Source: Chryseobacterium elymi
GTDB taxonomy: Bacteria; Bacteroidota; Bacteroidia; Flavobacteriales; Weeksellaceae
DNA: 64,000 bases
Direction of reading: 5' to 3'
Assembly: GCF_003385495.1 (NCBI RefSeq)
Contig: NZ_QNUH01000002.1
Coordinates: 186,001-250,000, forward strand
Shown here: positions 45,347 through 53,522 of the stretch, piece after piece
How positions within the stretch are numbered: the first letter of the stretch is position 1
Layout: each line of letters starts with the position of its first letter
Position numbers and translations under genes: made by a program
Notes under the pieces: model-generated
Databases searched by the model: none
What the model was told of the DNA's origin: nothing
What the model saw: the letters and a program-made list of their open reading frames with translations, nothing else

Positions 45347-46300
45347 TTATCTAAATTTTTCTGTTGGATAATTAATTTTTGGAAGAACATCTATCAAATG
45401 TCCTCTGTTTTCTTCAAACTGCTCGGGCAACATCAAATCTTCGCCTAATGAAGCCAATTCTTCATCAATGTCAAAACCGGGTCCCGAAGTAGCGATTTCA
45501 AACAAAACACCGCCGGGTTCTTTGAAATAAATGGAAGTGAAATATTTTCTATCTTTAACTTCCGTATGCTGCAAACCGAATTTATTCAGTCTTTCAATCA
45601 TCTCCAATTGTGACTGCGCATCGGGAGTCGAAAAAGCAACGTGATGCACGGTTCCTCTTCCCGCCAAACCTTTCAGAGAATTGGGAGCGCAAAGCAAATC
45701 GACATATTTTCCGGGTTTATCTTCCGTTCCAAATCTGAATCTGTCAGAGCTTTCAGCAATCAGTTGATGGTCCATTTGTGTGATCAAAAGTGCAGCAGTT
45801 TTTTCGTAAGCATCTACCCAAATCTCAACGTGATGGAAACCTTTGATGGCAAAATCTTGCGGTATCAATCCGTTATCATACCCTTTTCTGTCATCTTTCT
45901 CATTAAAAACCAATTCCAAACCGAGTCCGTCAAAATCTTCCAGATAAATAAATACTTCACCCGAAAACCTTTGCTGAGCCTGTTTGTAAGGAATATTGAA
46001 TTTATCCAGACGTTCCAGCCAATAATCAAAACCCTCCATCGAAATGGAAAAAGCCGTTGTGTTTAACATTCCTTTGCCGTGTCTTCCGTTCGCCAAACCT
46101 TTTCCGTAAGGGAAAGTCGTCATAATCGTCCCCGGTGTTCCGAATTCGTCCCCGAAATAAAAATGATACACTTCAGAATTATCGAAGTTGACGGTTTTCT
46201 TGATTAATCGAAGTCCCAAAACTCCGGTGTAAAAGTCTATATTTTCCTGTGCATCGCCTGTGATAGCGGTGACGTGGTGAAGTCCTGTGATAAGTGACAT
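45347..46300 (-). CDS. ring-cleaving dioxygenase, MhqE/MhqO-like (VOC)
   Basis: A 317-residue two-domain glyoxalase/extradiol dioxygenase. Each half has the betaalphabetabetabeta pattern: GLHHVTAITGDAQENIDFYT with the first metal His, and FHHVEIWVDAYEKTAALL, HHVAFSTPDAQSQLEM and EPGGVLFEIATSGPGFDIDE with the His and Glu of the metal site. The group includes MhqA/E/O of Bacillus, which open hydroquinone rings after quinone stress. It is 55 bp from the GNAT gene upstream and 1 bp from the MhqD-like gene. Confidence 0.88.
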   Translation of the reverse strand: MSLITGLHHVTAITGDAQENIDFYTGVLGLRLIKKTVNFDNSEVYHFYFGDEFGTPGTIMTTFPYGKGLANGRHGKGMLNTTAFSISMEGFDYWLERLDKFNIPYKQAQQRFSGEVFIYLEDFDGLGLELVFNEKDDRKGYDNGLIPQDFAIKGFHHVEIWVDAYEKTAALLITQMDHQLIAESSDRFRFGTEDKPGKYVDLLCAPNSLKGLAGRGTVHHVAFSTPDAQSQLEMIERLNKFGLQHTEVKDRKYFTSIYFKEPGGVLFEIATSGPGFDIDEELASLGEDLMLPEQFEENRGHLIDVLPKINYPTEKFR

Positions 46301-46355
46301 TGTAGTTGATGGTATTTGGTTGATTGTTGATGGTTTGGTGTTTGGTCTTCAGATT

Positions 46356-46652
46356 TTATGCTTCTTCTTTAAACCAAACATCATTGTATTCTTCGGGATT
46401 GCGTTTGAATTGTGCGTGAACATACGGACACAGCGGTACAATTTTCAAATCGTTTTCTCTGGCGTAAGAAACCAATTGATTTAATAATAATTTGGCAAAA
46501 CCTTTTCCGGCATATTCTTCATCAACTTCTGTATGATAAACCGTTAATTTATCTTTGATGACCGAAATATCCATTTTCCCTGCTTTTTTATCGTCTGAGA
46601 AAAGCTGAATTTCGCCTCTCACATTTCCTAAAACTACTTCTGTTCTTTCCAT
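46356..46652 (-). CDS. small GNAT N-acetyltransferase (YidJ/CG type)
   Basis: A 98-residue minimal acetyltransferase: KLTVYHTEVDEEYAGKGFAKLLLNQL holds the acetyl-CoA loop (EYAGKGFAKLL), and NDLKIVPLCPYVHAQFKRNP is the C-terminal signature of this compact subgroup. The substrate is unknown. It sits between two ring-cleaving dioxygenase genes in one operon. Confidence 0.85.
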   Translation of the reverse strand: MERTEVVLGNVRGEIQLFSDDKKAGKMDISVIKDKLTVYHTEVDEEYAGKGFAKLLLNQLVSYARENDLKIVPLCPYVHAQFKRNPEEYNDVWFKEEA

Positions 46653-46708
46653 TGTAATATTTTTTTCTTTTTGCTAAATTAGGTTGTTAAATAGAAAAAA
46701 GTGATGAC

Positions 46709-47641
46709 TTATGATAACTTCGGCAATACCTCTTCGATTCTTGCACGTAAAGGTTCGTGTTGTTTTGGAAGTTTTAAATTGGTTCCTAATTCATTCAAAG
46801 GTTCATCAACCGTGAAGCCAGGATTATCTGTTGCGATTTCAAACAAAACACCGCCCGGTTCACGGAAATACAATGAATAGAAATAATCTCTGTCTATTTT
46901 TGGCGTGATATTCAATCCTGCAGACAAAACTTTTTCACGGAATTCCATTAAAACATTATCATCTTTCACTCGAAAAGCAACGTGGTGGTTGGTTCCTGCC
47001 GCATTTCTTCCTGCTAAAATCTTATCGTTTTCAATAATGTCAACAAGGTTTGCCGTTTCAATCGCATCAGTTGCAAAACGATATCTTTCATCTTCCTGTT
47101 TTTGTAAGTCGTAACCAAAAATATCGGTTAAAACTTTGATTGTCGGATCAGCTTTTTTCAAAGTCAAAGTGATATTATGAAAACCTTTCAAAGCATTTTC
47201 ATCTTTAATATCATCGGTTGTCCATACTTTTCTGTCATCAGGTCTTGAAGATTCGATGAACTGTAATTGTAAACCGTCAGGATCTTTGAATGAAATCAGT
47301 TTTTCACCAAAAATTTCGCCTTCTTCAAAGTTTACATTAAACTGCTGAAATCTGTTTTTCCAGAATTCCAAACTTCCTTTTGGAACTGAATAACCGATGT
47401 GTGTTGCCAAGCCAGAACCATTTGTTCCTTTACCAATTCCTTCCCAAGGAAAGAATGTTAAAATTGTTCCGGGAGTTCCTTCTTCATTTCCGAAATAAAA
47501 ATGATACGTTCCCGGGTCGTCAAAGTTGACGGTTTTCTTTACCAATCTTACGCCTAAAACTTGAGTATAAAAATCTAAATTTCTTTTTGCGTTGTCTGCA
47601 ATTGCTGTAATGTGGTGCAGTCCTAATATTCTATTTTCCAT
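46709..47641 (-). CDS. ring-cleaving dioxygenase, MhqE/MhqO-like (VOC), paralogue
   Basis: A 310-residue protein with the same two-domain layout as the paralogue at 45347-46300. GLHHITAIADNAKRNLDFYT opens the first domain; LKGFHNITLTLKKADPTIKV, NHHVAFRVKDDNVLMEF and EPGGVLFEIATDNPGFTVDE build the metal site of the second. Likely role: oxidative opening of hydroquinone or catechol rings. It is the first gene of an operon whose class A promoter begins 28 nt upstream. Confidence 0.88.
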   Translation of the reverse strand: MENRILGLHHITAIADNAKRNLDFYTQVLGVRLVKKTVNFDDPGTYHFYFGNEEGTPGTILTFFPWEGIGKGTNGSGLATHIGYSVPKGSLEFWKNRFQQFNVNFEEGEIFGEKLISFKDPDGLQLQFIESSRPDDRKVWTTDDIKDENALKGFHNITLTLKKADPTIKVLTDIFGYDLQKQEDERYRFATDAIETANLVDIIENDKILAGRNAAGTNHHVAFRVKDDNVLMEFREKVLSAGLNITPKIDRDYFYSLYFREPGGVLFEIATDNPGFTVDEPLNELGTNLKLPKQHEPLRARIEEVLPKLS

Positions 47642-47668
47642 TTTGTTGATTGTTTAATTTTGATATGA

Positions 47669-47714
47669 CAAATTTATGGCAGTTAGAAATCCTGCACATT
47701 TAACTAGTTTAATA
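47669..47714 (-). promoter_or_regulatory. class A promoter, copy 3 (dioxygenase operon)
   Basis: Reverse strand: TTAAACTAGTTAAA at 47712-47699, 27 nt, then TAAATTTG at 47676-47669. The dioxygenase ATG follows at 47641. The copy stands back to back with a class B site facing dps. Confidence 0.78.
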
Positions 47715-47757
47715 AATTCATTTTTTGTTTAAAATATTAATGAAACTTAGTTTAGCC

Positions 47758-47827
47758 CACTCAACGACTCATTTTGCCTATTCAACGAAAAACCTCTTAA
47801 TTCCAAGACATTCCGACTGAACTTTAC
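47758..47827 (+). promoter_or_regulatory. class B promoter, copy 1 (dps)
   Basis: Direct repeats TCAACGA at 47761-47767 and 47782-47788 (period 21 bp), with a conserved spacer (TTTTGCC). After 30 nt comes the -7-like box GAACTTTAC at 47819-47827. The same layout occurs at 52333 and 55359. Confidence 0.7.
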
Positions 47828-47861
47828 ATCATCAAAAAAGAACAACTTAAATCTTAAAATT

Positions 47862-48338
47862 ATGAAAGCAAACATCGGACTTACAGAGCAAAACACAGAA
47901 GCTGTTGCAGAACAATTGGCAAAACTTTTAGCCGACGAAACAGTACTTTACATCAAAACCAGAAACGCCCACTGGAACGTGACCGGCGATAACTTTCACG
48001 CCAACCATATTTTCTTCGAAGAGCACTACAAACAGATTGATGAGTTGATTGACAGCGTCGCAGAACGTCTAAGAAAAATCGGACATTACGCACCAGCAAC
48101 TATGAAAGCTTATCTGGAATTAACGCATCTTACCGAATACAGCGACAGAACAAACGACGGATTGGGCTTTATGAAGGATTTACTGAAAGACCACGAAAGT
48201 ATTATCGATTTTCTAAGAGGAAACGTGACGCCTTTTGCCGAAAAATACAAAGATTACGGTTCCAGCGACTTCATCACAAGCCTGATAGAAACACACGAAG
48301 AAATGGCCTGGATGATTCGTTCTTACTTTAGAAATTAA
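47862..48338 (+). CDS. dps: Dps-family DNA-protecting ferritin
   Basis: A 158-residue Dps protein. The inter-subunit ferroxidase site is complete by spacing: His37 and His49 (in RNAHWNVTGDNFHANH), Asp64 and Glu68 (in DELIDSVAERL). Dps dodecamers oxidise and store Fe2+ using H2O2 and shield DNA. It is driven by a class B promoter and is followed at 54 bp by the LytTR regulator, which has its own -7 box. Confidence 0.95.
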   Translation: MKANIGLTEQNTEAVAEQLAKLLADETVLYIKTRNAHWNVTGDNFHANHIFFEEHYKQIDELIDSVAERLRKIGHYAPATMKAYLELTHLTEYSDRTNDGLGFMKDLLKDHESIIDFLRGNVTPFAEKYKDYGSSDFITSLIETHEEMAWMIRSYFRN

Positions 48339-48360
48339 ACAAAATAAGAAAAGGAATAAT

Positions 48361-48368
48361 TATATTTG
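48361..48368 (+). promoter_or_regulatory. -7 box for the LytTR regulator
   Basis: TATATTTG, a perfect TAnnTTTG, 25 nt before the regulator's ATG. It suggests that the regulator can be transcribed independently of dps. The -33 element is not clear. Confidence 0.5.
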
Positions 48369-48392
48369 TGTCAACCATAATAAACTATCCCT

Positions 48393-49088
48393 ATGAAAGC
48401 CTTGATTGTTGATGACAACGATATCGCAAGAACCACGCTCGCACACTTGGCAAAGCAGATTCCCAATCTTACAATTGTCAGTGAATATTCCAACGCGATT
48501 GAAGCTTACAATCATTTGCAGAACAATCAGGTAGACTTGATATTTTTGGATATCGAAATGCCGGAAATGACCGGAATCGAACTCACCAAAAACCTTTCTG
48601 GGAAAGACATTATCATTATTTTCACCTCATCCAATAAAGATTACGCACTTGAAGCTTTCGAACTGAATATCGCAGATTACATCCTGAAACCCGTGATGCC
48701 TGCGAGATTTTTACAAGCCGTCAGCAAAGCGCAATCGATTTTGGAAAGCAGAAAAGAAGATGTAGAAGTCACCAAAGATGAGTTTCTTTTCGTGAGAGAT
48801 TCCAATATCACAAGGCGTTTGAAGCTCGACGATATTTTTTATGCGGAGGCAATGGGCGATTATGTAAAATTCTACACAAGAGAAAAAATGTTCGCCATCC
48901 ACGGCAAGATGAAAACGGCCGAAGAACGTTTGCCAAAAGATGATTTTATCCGTGTTCATAGGTCTTACATCGTTTCTGTTGGCAAGATAGACACGCTTCA
49001 GGACGGCGGAATTATGATCAACGGAAAATTCATTCCCGTTGCTGATGCTTATCGAAAGGCACTCAATACGAGAATGAATGTTTTTTAA
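48393..49088 (+). CDS. LytTR-family response regulator
   Basis: A 231-residue response regulator. The receiver starts MKALIVDDND, with phosphoacceptor Asp53 in LIFLDIEMPEMTG, Thr/Ser in IIFTSSNKDYA and Lys in DYILKPV. A linker then leads to a LytTR DNA-binding domain (about 125-231) with FVRDSNITRRLKLDDIFYAE, FYTREKMFAIHGKMKTAEERL and FIRVHRSYIVSVGKID. LytTR regulators bind direct repeats about two helical turns apart, exactly the layout of class B promoters nearby. The hybrid kinase 258 bp downstream is the likely partner. Confidence 0.92.
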   Translation: MKALIVDDNDIARTTLAHLAKQIPNLTIVSEYSNAIEAYNHLQNNQVDLIFLDIEMPEMTGIELTKNLSGKDIIIIFTSSNKDYALEAFELNIADYILKPVMPARFLQAVSKAQSILESRKEDVEVTKDEFLFVRDSNITRRLKLDDIFYAEAMGDYVKFYTREKMFAIHGKMKTAEERLPKDDFIRVHRSYIVSVGKIDTLQDGGIMINGKFIPVADAYRKALNTRMNVF

Positions 49089-49104
49089 TGTATAAATAAT
49101 GATT

Positions 49105-49213
49105 TGAGCAGCTTAATCCGCCTTCCGCTCCCAATATTTTTTGCAGACGATTTCAGTCTAAATAGAACTTGAGAACAAGCAAAAAAGGATTTCCGCTCAA
49201 GTCGGGCTGCGAC
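49105..49213. repeat. dispersed ~100-bp repeat, copy 2 of 3
   Basis: Read in reverse it begins GCAGCCCGACTTGAGCGGAA, has CCTTTTTTGC in the middle and ends GGAAGGCGGATTAAGCTGC, so its ends are inverted (GCAGC/GCTGC). Copies at 42310-42405 and 58371-58456. Confidence 0.78.
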
Positions 49214-49237
49214 AATTCGATGTTCCAATTCGAATGT

Positions 49238-49298
49238 AAAATTCCCCTCCCTTGGAGGGGTGGCGAAAATTCAAAGAATTTTTGACGGGGTGGTTTTT
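49238..49298. repeat. dispersed GC-hairpin repeat, copy 3 of 3 (inverted)
   Basis: The inverse of the elements at 37077 and 41305, with stem CCCCTCC/GGAGGGG and the GACGGGGTGGTT end. It directly precedes the hybrid kinase gene. Confidence 0.8.
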
Positions 49299-49346
49299 AA
49301 CAATTCTAAAGTGGTTTTCAACAATTCAAAATAAGTACAGACACTT

Positions 49347-51560
49347 ATGAAAAAAATATCCTCAGTAATGGGAAACAGACGGTTCAGTTATTTCATCATC
49401 CTCACATTCATTGCGGGTTCTCTCCTATTGATAGCGGTTCAAATCAATTCAGCTAAAAATACCAAAGAACTCATCAAAAATAACAACCGACTTCTCAACG
49501 AATTGCGTTCCAGCAATCATTTGCGTGAAATCGACCGGGATATTCTGGGGGTTGAAAGCAGAATCCGAGCTTCTATTGCGACCAACGACACGACTCATCT
49601 CGAAGGAATCGACCAAAAAATAAATCAGATAGAAAACTTTCTAGACTCACTTTCCAAAGACAATTCAGACGATGTTGAAGAAAAGCTGATTCACAGATTG
49701 AGCGTTCTCGCAATGGAAAAGAAAACGACGAAGGATAAATTGCTGCTCCGTTATCACACCCTTGGAAATATGAATGACAACACTTCCATTGCCAATCCGA
49801 GAGCCAGAAAAATTTCAAACGAAATCACGTCCATCACTGCTAAAATTTACGAAAGTCGAAAACTCCATATGGTTGACCTCAGCAAAGAAACTGAAGCGAT
49901 GGGACAAAAAGCGAGATTGTATGATATTTCTCTATTGATTCTTTTGATTTTAAGCGGTTCCATTGTTGGTTATCATATTCTTCGCCAATTTAAACGTCAG
50001 CGATTATTGATTCAGGAATTGGATGTTGCGGAGAAAAAAGCATCGGTTGCCGCACAAACCAAAGAAAACTTCCTTGCCAATATGAGTCACGAAATCAGAA
50101 CGCCTTTGAGCGGAATTTTGGGCTTTACCAACCTTTTGCAGAAAAGACCTTTAGATGAAACTTCGAAAGAATTTGTCTCATCCATTCAACGTTCGGGAGA
50201 AAATCTGATGGCGATTATCAATGATATTTTAGACTTATCAAAAATCGAAGCCGGAATGATGCGCATTACCAAAGGCATATTCAGCATTAATGGATTGGTA
50301 AATTCGGTTGAAACATTTTTCGTAGAAAGAGCCAAAGAAAAAGGATTGACGATTTCCAGCAAAATTGACACTTCGATTCCTGACACTTTGAATGGTGATG
50401 CCACGAGACTGACTCAAATTCTGGTCAACCTCATCGGAAATGCCATTAAATTTACGCATCAGGGAACTATCAATATCGAAATTTACAATAAACAACAGAC
50501 CGAAAATGAAGTCGTTGTCGGCTTTAAAGTTTCTGACACCGGAATCGGAATTGATAAAGAAAAACTTCTTGAAGTCTTTGAAAGATTTAATCAGGGTGAA
50601 GATTCTACGACCCGAAATTACGGCGGAACCGGTCTTGGTTTATCAATTGTGAAAAGTCTGATTCAGTTGCAGAACGGTGATATCGAAGTCATCAGCGAAC
50701 AGGGAAAAGGCACGACTTTCCATTTTTATATTCCTTACACAATTGCAGAAGAACAGCTGAATGTAGTTCCGAAAGTTGATACCGATTATTTTAAAGATAA
50801 AACAAACGCGCCTTTGAAGGTTCTAATCGTTGATGATAACGCTATCAATCAAAGTCTGATGAAACATCTCCTTTCACAATGGAACATTGATTTTGAAACT
50901 GCAAACAACGGTCTGGAAGCGGTAGAATTTCTCAGAAATAACGACTGTGATTTGGTTCTGATGGATATCCAAATGCCACAAATGGACGGTTACGTTGCCA
51001 CGCAAACCATCCGTGAAGAACTGAAACTGAACACGCCCATCATCGCAATGACCGCACACGCTTTGGCAGGCGAACGCGAAAGATGTATGAGTCGTGGAAT
51101 GAACGAATACATTTCCAAACCGATAAAAGAAGATGAATTATTCAAATTAATCTCCAATTTCGGATTAAAAGAAAACGAAAAAACGGGAACAAAAGCTGAA
51201 GAAATCGTTTCTAATTACGAGTTCATCGACCTTACTTATTTGAAGTCTATCAGCAATGGCGACAAGGATTTTGAAAGAACCGTGACACAACAGTTTTTAG
51301 ATAAAGTTCCCACTCATTTACAGCAACTGAAATTAGCTTATGAAAACAAGGATTTTAAATTGCTGAAATTGAGAGCGCACGATTTAAAATCAAGTGTGGC
51401 AATAATGGGTTTGCTTCCTTTGTTAGAGGAAAAATTAGATATTTTAGAATTAACAACCGAAGAAAATCCAGCATCGCAACTGGCTTTGGAAGAGGTAAAA
51501 GATGTTTTACTGAAATCTTTTTTTGAAGCTAAATTATTTATGAAATCCATCGGTAACTAA
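49347..51560 (+). CDS. hybrid sensor histidine kinase (HisKA-HATPase-REC-Hpt)
   Basis: A 737-residue membrane kinase. Two membrane helices (about 13-32 and 195-211) flank a helical periplasmic sensor region of about 160 residues. Then come a dimerisation/phosphoacceptor domain (NMSHEIRTPLSGILG, His248), an ATPase domain with N-box (LVNLIGNAIKFT) and G-boxes (DTGIGID, GGTGLGLSIV), a receiver (LMDIQMPQMDG, Asp540), and an Hpt domain (RAHDLKSSVAIMG, His678). The complete phosphorelay ends at Hpt, so it can pass phosphate to a separate regulator, most simply the LytTR protein upstream. Confidence 0.93.
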   Translation: MKKISSVMGNRRFSYFIILTFIAGSLLLIAVQINSAKNTKELIKNNNRLLNELRSSNHLREIDRDILGVESRIRASIATNDTTHLEGIDQKINQIENFLDSLSKDNSDDVEEKLIHRLSVLAMEKKTTKDKLLLRYHTLGNMNDNTSIANPRARKISNEITSITAKIYESRKLHMVDLSKETEAMGQKARLYDISLLILLILSGSIVGYHILRQFKRQRLLIQELDVAEKKASVAAQTKENFLANMSHEIRTPLSGILGFTNLLQKRPLDETSKEFVSSIQRSGENLMAIINDILDLSKIEAGMMRITKGIFSINGLVNSVETFFVERAKEKGLTISSKIDTSIPDTLNGDATRLTQILVNLIGNAIKFTHQGTINIEIYNKQQTENEVVVGFKVSDTGIGIDKEKLLEVFERFNQGEDSTTRNYGGTGLGLSIVKSLIQLQNGDIEVISEQGKGTTFHFYIPYTIAEEQLNVVPKVDTDYFKDKTNAPLKVLIVDDNAINQSLMKHLLSQWNIDFETANNGLEAVEFLRNNDCDLVLMDIQMPQMDGYVATQTIREELKLNTPIIAMTAHALAGERERCMSRGMNEYISKPIKEDELFKLISNFGLKENEKTGTKAEEIVSNYEFIDLTYLKSISNGDKDFERTVTQQFLDKVPTHLQQLKLAYENKDFKLLKLRAHDLKSSVAIMGLLPLLEEKLDILELTTEENPASQLALEEVKDVLLKSFFEAKLFMKSIGN

Positions 51561-51582
51561 ATTAATTAAAACCAATTTTATT

Positions 51583-52131
51583 ATGGAAAATCAAGGGGCA
51601 TCTGTTGTTATTTCACATCATATTCTAGATGGAAAACAAGAGGAATATGAAAATTGGTTAACTGAAATCGTTCCTTTGACCAAGCATTCAAAAGGTTTTA
51701 TCGATTGGCAAATTATAAGACCTATTCCCGATTTGACGTTTGTTTACACGGTTATTATCAGATTTGATACCATTGAAAATCTAAAAAAATGGATGGAATC
51801 TGACACCAGAAAAAAACACATCGAAAAAGCTAATTCATTGTTCCGAAAAAATGATAATTATAAAATAAAATCCGGTCTTGATTTCCTTTTTGAAACTGAA
51901 AATCAAACCAAAGTTCCCGTCCGATGGAAACAATTTTTAGTAACCTGGTCAGCTATTTATCCTCTGTCATTATTGGTTCCGTTCGTAGTTCTACCCTTTT
52001 TAAGACTCTTAAAAATCCCTGCGAATCATTATTCAGACGGACTTTTGATTTCAGGCTGTATTGTTTTTCTGATGGTTTTTGCTGTAATGCCGAATTATAC
52101 AAAACTGATTAGAAGATGGCTTTTTAAATAA
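51583..52131 (+). CDS. antibiotic-biosynthesis-monooxygenase-like domain with membrane tail
   Basis: A 182-residue protein. The N-terminal half is a ferredoxin-fold ABM domain (ASVVISHHILDGKQEEYENW, HSKGFIDWQIIRPIPDLTFV). After it come two membrane segments (VTWSAIYPLSLLVPFVVLPF and DGLLISGCIVFLMVFAVMPN). ABM-plus-membrane proteins are common in bacteria with unknown substrates; the ABM fold often handles quinone or haem ligands. It starts 22 bp after the kinase gene and is probably cotranscribed. Confidence 0.83.
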   Translation: MENQGASVVISHHILDGKQEEYENWLTEIVPLTKHSKGFIDWQIIRPIPDLTFVYTVIIRFDTIENLKKWMESDTRKKHIEKANSLFRKNDNYKIKSGLDFLFETENQTKVPVRWKQFLVTWSAIYPLSLLVPFVVLPFLRLLKIPANHYSDGLLISGCIVFLMVFAVMPNYTKLIRRWLFK

Positions 52132-52157
52132 TATCAATCAACATCAATTTAATACCT

Positions 52158-52186
52158 AAGAATCACTGTGCATTACAGTGATTCTT
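52158..52186 (+). terminator. hairpin after the kinase/ABM genes
   Basis: A perfect 12-bp stem, AAGAATCACTGT (52158-52169) and ACAGTGATTCTT (52175-52186), with loop GCATT. The T-run is imperfect. The remainder of 52132-52441 has no gene and ends with the class B promoter. Confidence 0.65.
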
Positions 52187-52329
52187 CTGTTTAGAATAAA
52201 GGTACTTTTCACTTTTGTCATTCCGCAGGAATCTAAATTATTATTTTAAATATTTTGCTGAGATTCCTACGGAAAAACAAACTTTGAGTTTAATTACTTC
52301 ATTGTCTTTATTCAATAAATCATAACACT

Positions 52330-52399
52330 TACTCAACGACAGTTTCCGCCTGTTCATCGAACACCAATTGATTTTGCGCTAGGTTGCTTGTAGCTTTAC
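52330..52399 (+). promoter_or_regulatory. class B promoter, copy 2
   Basis: Direct repeats TCAACGA at 52333-52339 and TCATCGA at 52354-52360 (period 21 bp), with spacer containing TTTCCGCC. After 30 nt comes TAGCTTTAC at 52391-52399. The gene begins at 52442. Confidence 0.7.
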
Positions 52400-52441
52400 A
52401 ACATCAAATTAACATATACAAACAATTAAACTTTAAACATT

Positions 52442-52999
52442 ATGGAAATTATTCAAACACCAGAAAACGCATTGTCTCACTCTACAGTTACAGCGATTAT
52501 CAATGCCCCAATCGAAAAAGTAAACATCGCAGATTGGTTACTTAATCTTCCCGATGCTGAATATCAAAGATGCTCAACGCAGCATATCGGAGCGGCCATT
52601 TCTACTACTTATGATGGTGAACCGGTTTCTTTAAACGTTGAAACGATTGGCGATGCTTTGATGGTTCAGCATTATGTTGCGGATGTTTATCGTCCTGATT
52701 ACTGCAGAATGTTATCTATTTCAGATTCTATCACCAAAGGCGGAAGAACAAAAGTTCAGGTTTTATGGGAACTGAAAGCCACAAAAATTGATGACAGCAC
52801 GACTTTGTACACCAACGAAATCCACGCAACAGCCACTCCCGAAATGTTCAAATACCTGAAAGAACACAACGTAAATCTTGCTGATGCCGCTGCTTCCAGA
52901 CAAGCCGCTTCTGATGCCCACAACCACGAAGAAACGCCCAACTTTGCAAAAAGCATCGAAAACAAAGCGTTGACCGGAAAATACAATCAACCTTTCTAA
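52442..52999 (+). CDS. unknown protein, START-like fold suspected
   Basis: A 185-residue cytosolic protein. The first half (INAPIEKVNIADWLLNLPD) has the helix-strand opening of SRPBCC-type proteins, and later strands read TKVQVLWELKATKIDDSTTL and LYTNEIHATATPEMFKYLKE. The last 40 residues are Ala-rich and charged (AAASRQAASDAHNHEETPNF). I do not recognise a named family. First gene after a class B promoter, so it should follow the same regulator as dps. A hairpin follows at 53012-53037. Confidence 0.65.
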   Translation: MEIIQTPENALSHSTVTAIINAPIEKVNIADWLLNLPDAEYQRCSTQHIGAAISTTYDGEPVSLNVETIGDALMVQHYVADVYRPDYCRMLSISDSITKGGRTKVQVLWELKATKIDDSTTLYTNEIHATATPEMFKYLKEHNVNLADAAASRQAASDAHNHEETPNFAKSIENKALTGKYNQPF

Positions 53000-53011
53000 T
53001 TCAAAAAACAT

Positions 53012-53037
53012 AATGAGCGTATTTCGGTACGCTCATT
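53012..53037 (+). terminator. internal terminator or attenuating hairpin
   Basis: A 10-bp stem, AATGAGCGTA (53012-53021) and TACGCTCATT (53028-53037), loop TTTCGG, then TTATTTT. It lies only 14 bp before the next ATG, so it should lower rather than abolish expression of the genes downstream. Confidence 0.65.
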
Positions 53038-53050
53038 TTATTTTAAAGTT

Positions 53051-53494
53051 ATGGAAACACTTTTTGAAAAACTTATAGGAACCTGGACTTTGGTAGAACT
53101 TATTGAAGTTCCTGTCAACGGTGGAGAAATCACGCATCCGATGGGCGAAAATCCGAAAGGACTGATTATTTACAATCCTGATGGTTATATGTCGGCACAA
53201 ATTATGGATACGCACCGTGAAAACTTTCATCAGGAACACTGGACCAATGCCACGCCTGAAGAATATACACAGGAAGGCTCGACCTATCTTGCGTATTCGG
53301 GACCGTTCAAAACGGATGATGACAAACAGCTGGTGAGCCACACGATGTACCTCTCACTCTTTCCCAACTGGACGGGGCAAACGCAGAATAGAATCGTTAT
53401 CTTTAAAGATGGTTTTCTGCATCTTGAAAGCGAGAAACCGTTCACCAGCAATTCGAGGTTGGTGACTCACAAACTGACTTGGAAGAGAGTTTGA
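53051..53494 (+). CDS. lipocalin-like domain protein
   Basis: A 147-residue protein with the bacterial lipocalin-like domain: LFEKLIGTWTLVELIEVPVN carries the GxW motif, GLIIYNPDGYMSAQIMD is the next strand pair, and the end reads TSNSRLVTHKLTWKRV. Such proteins bind small hydrophobic ligands. No signal peptide is seen, so it is cytosolic. It precedes the quinone-reductase-like gene by 28 bp. Confidence 0.83.
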   Translation: METLFEKLIGTWTLVELIEVPVNGGEITHPMGENPKGLIIYNPDGYMSAQIMDTHRENFHQEHWTNATPEEYTQEGSTYLAYSGPFKTDDDKQLVSHTMYLSLFPNWTGQTQNRIVIFKDGFLHLESEKPFTSNSRLVTHKLTWKRV

Positions 53495-53522
53495 AATTAA
53501 TCTGATATTAAAATTTAAAAAA

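Noticed and set aside
45346..45390. 15-residue N-terminal extension of the MhqD-like hydrolase
   Set aside because: It lies inside the dioxygenase gene and is Lys/Gln-rich without family match; ATG at 45345 fits the domain start.
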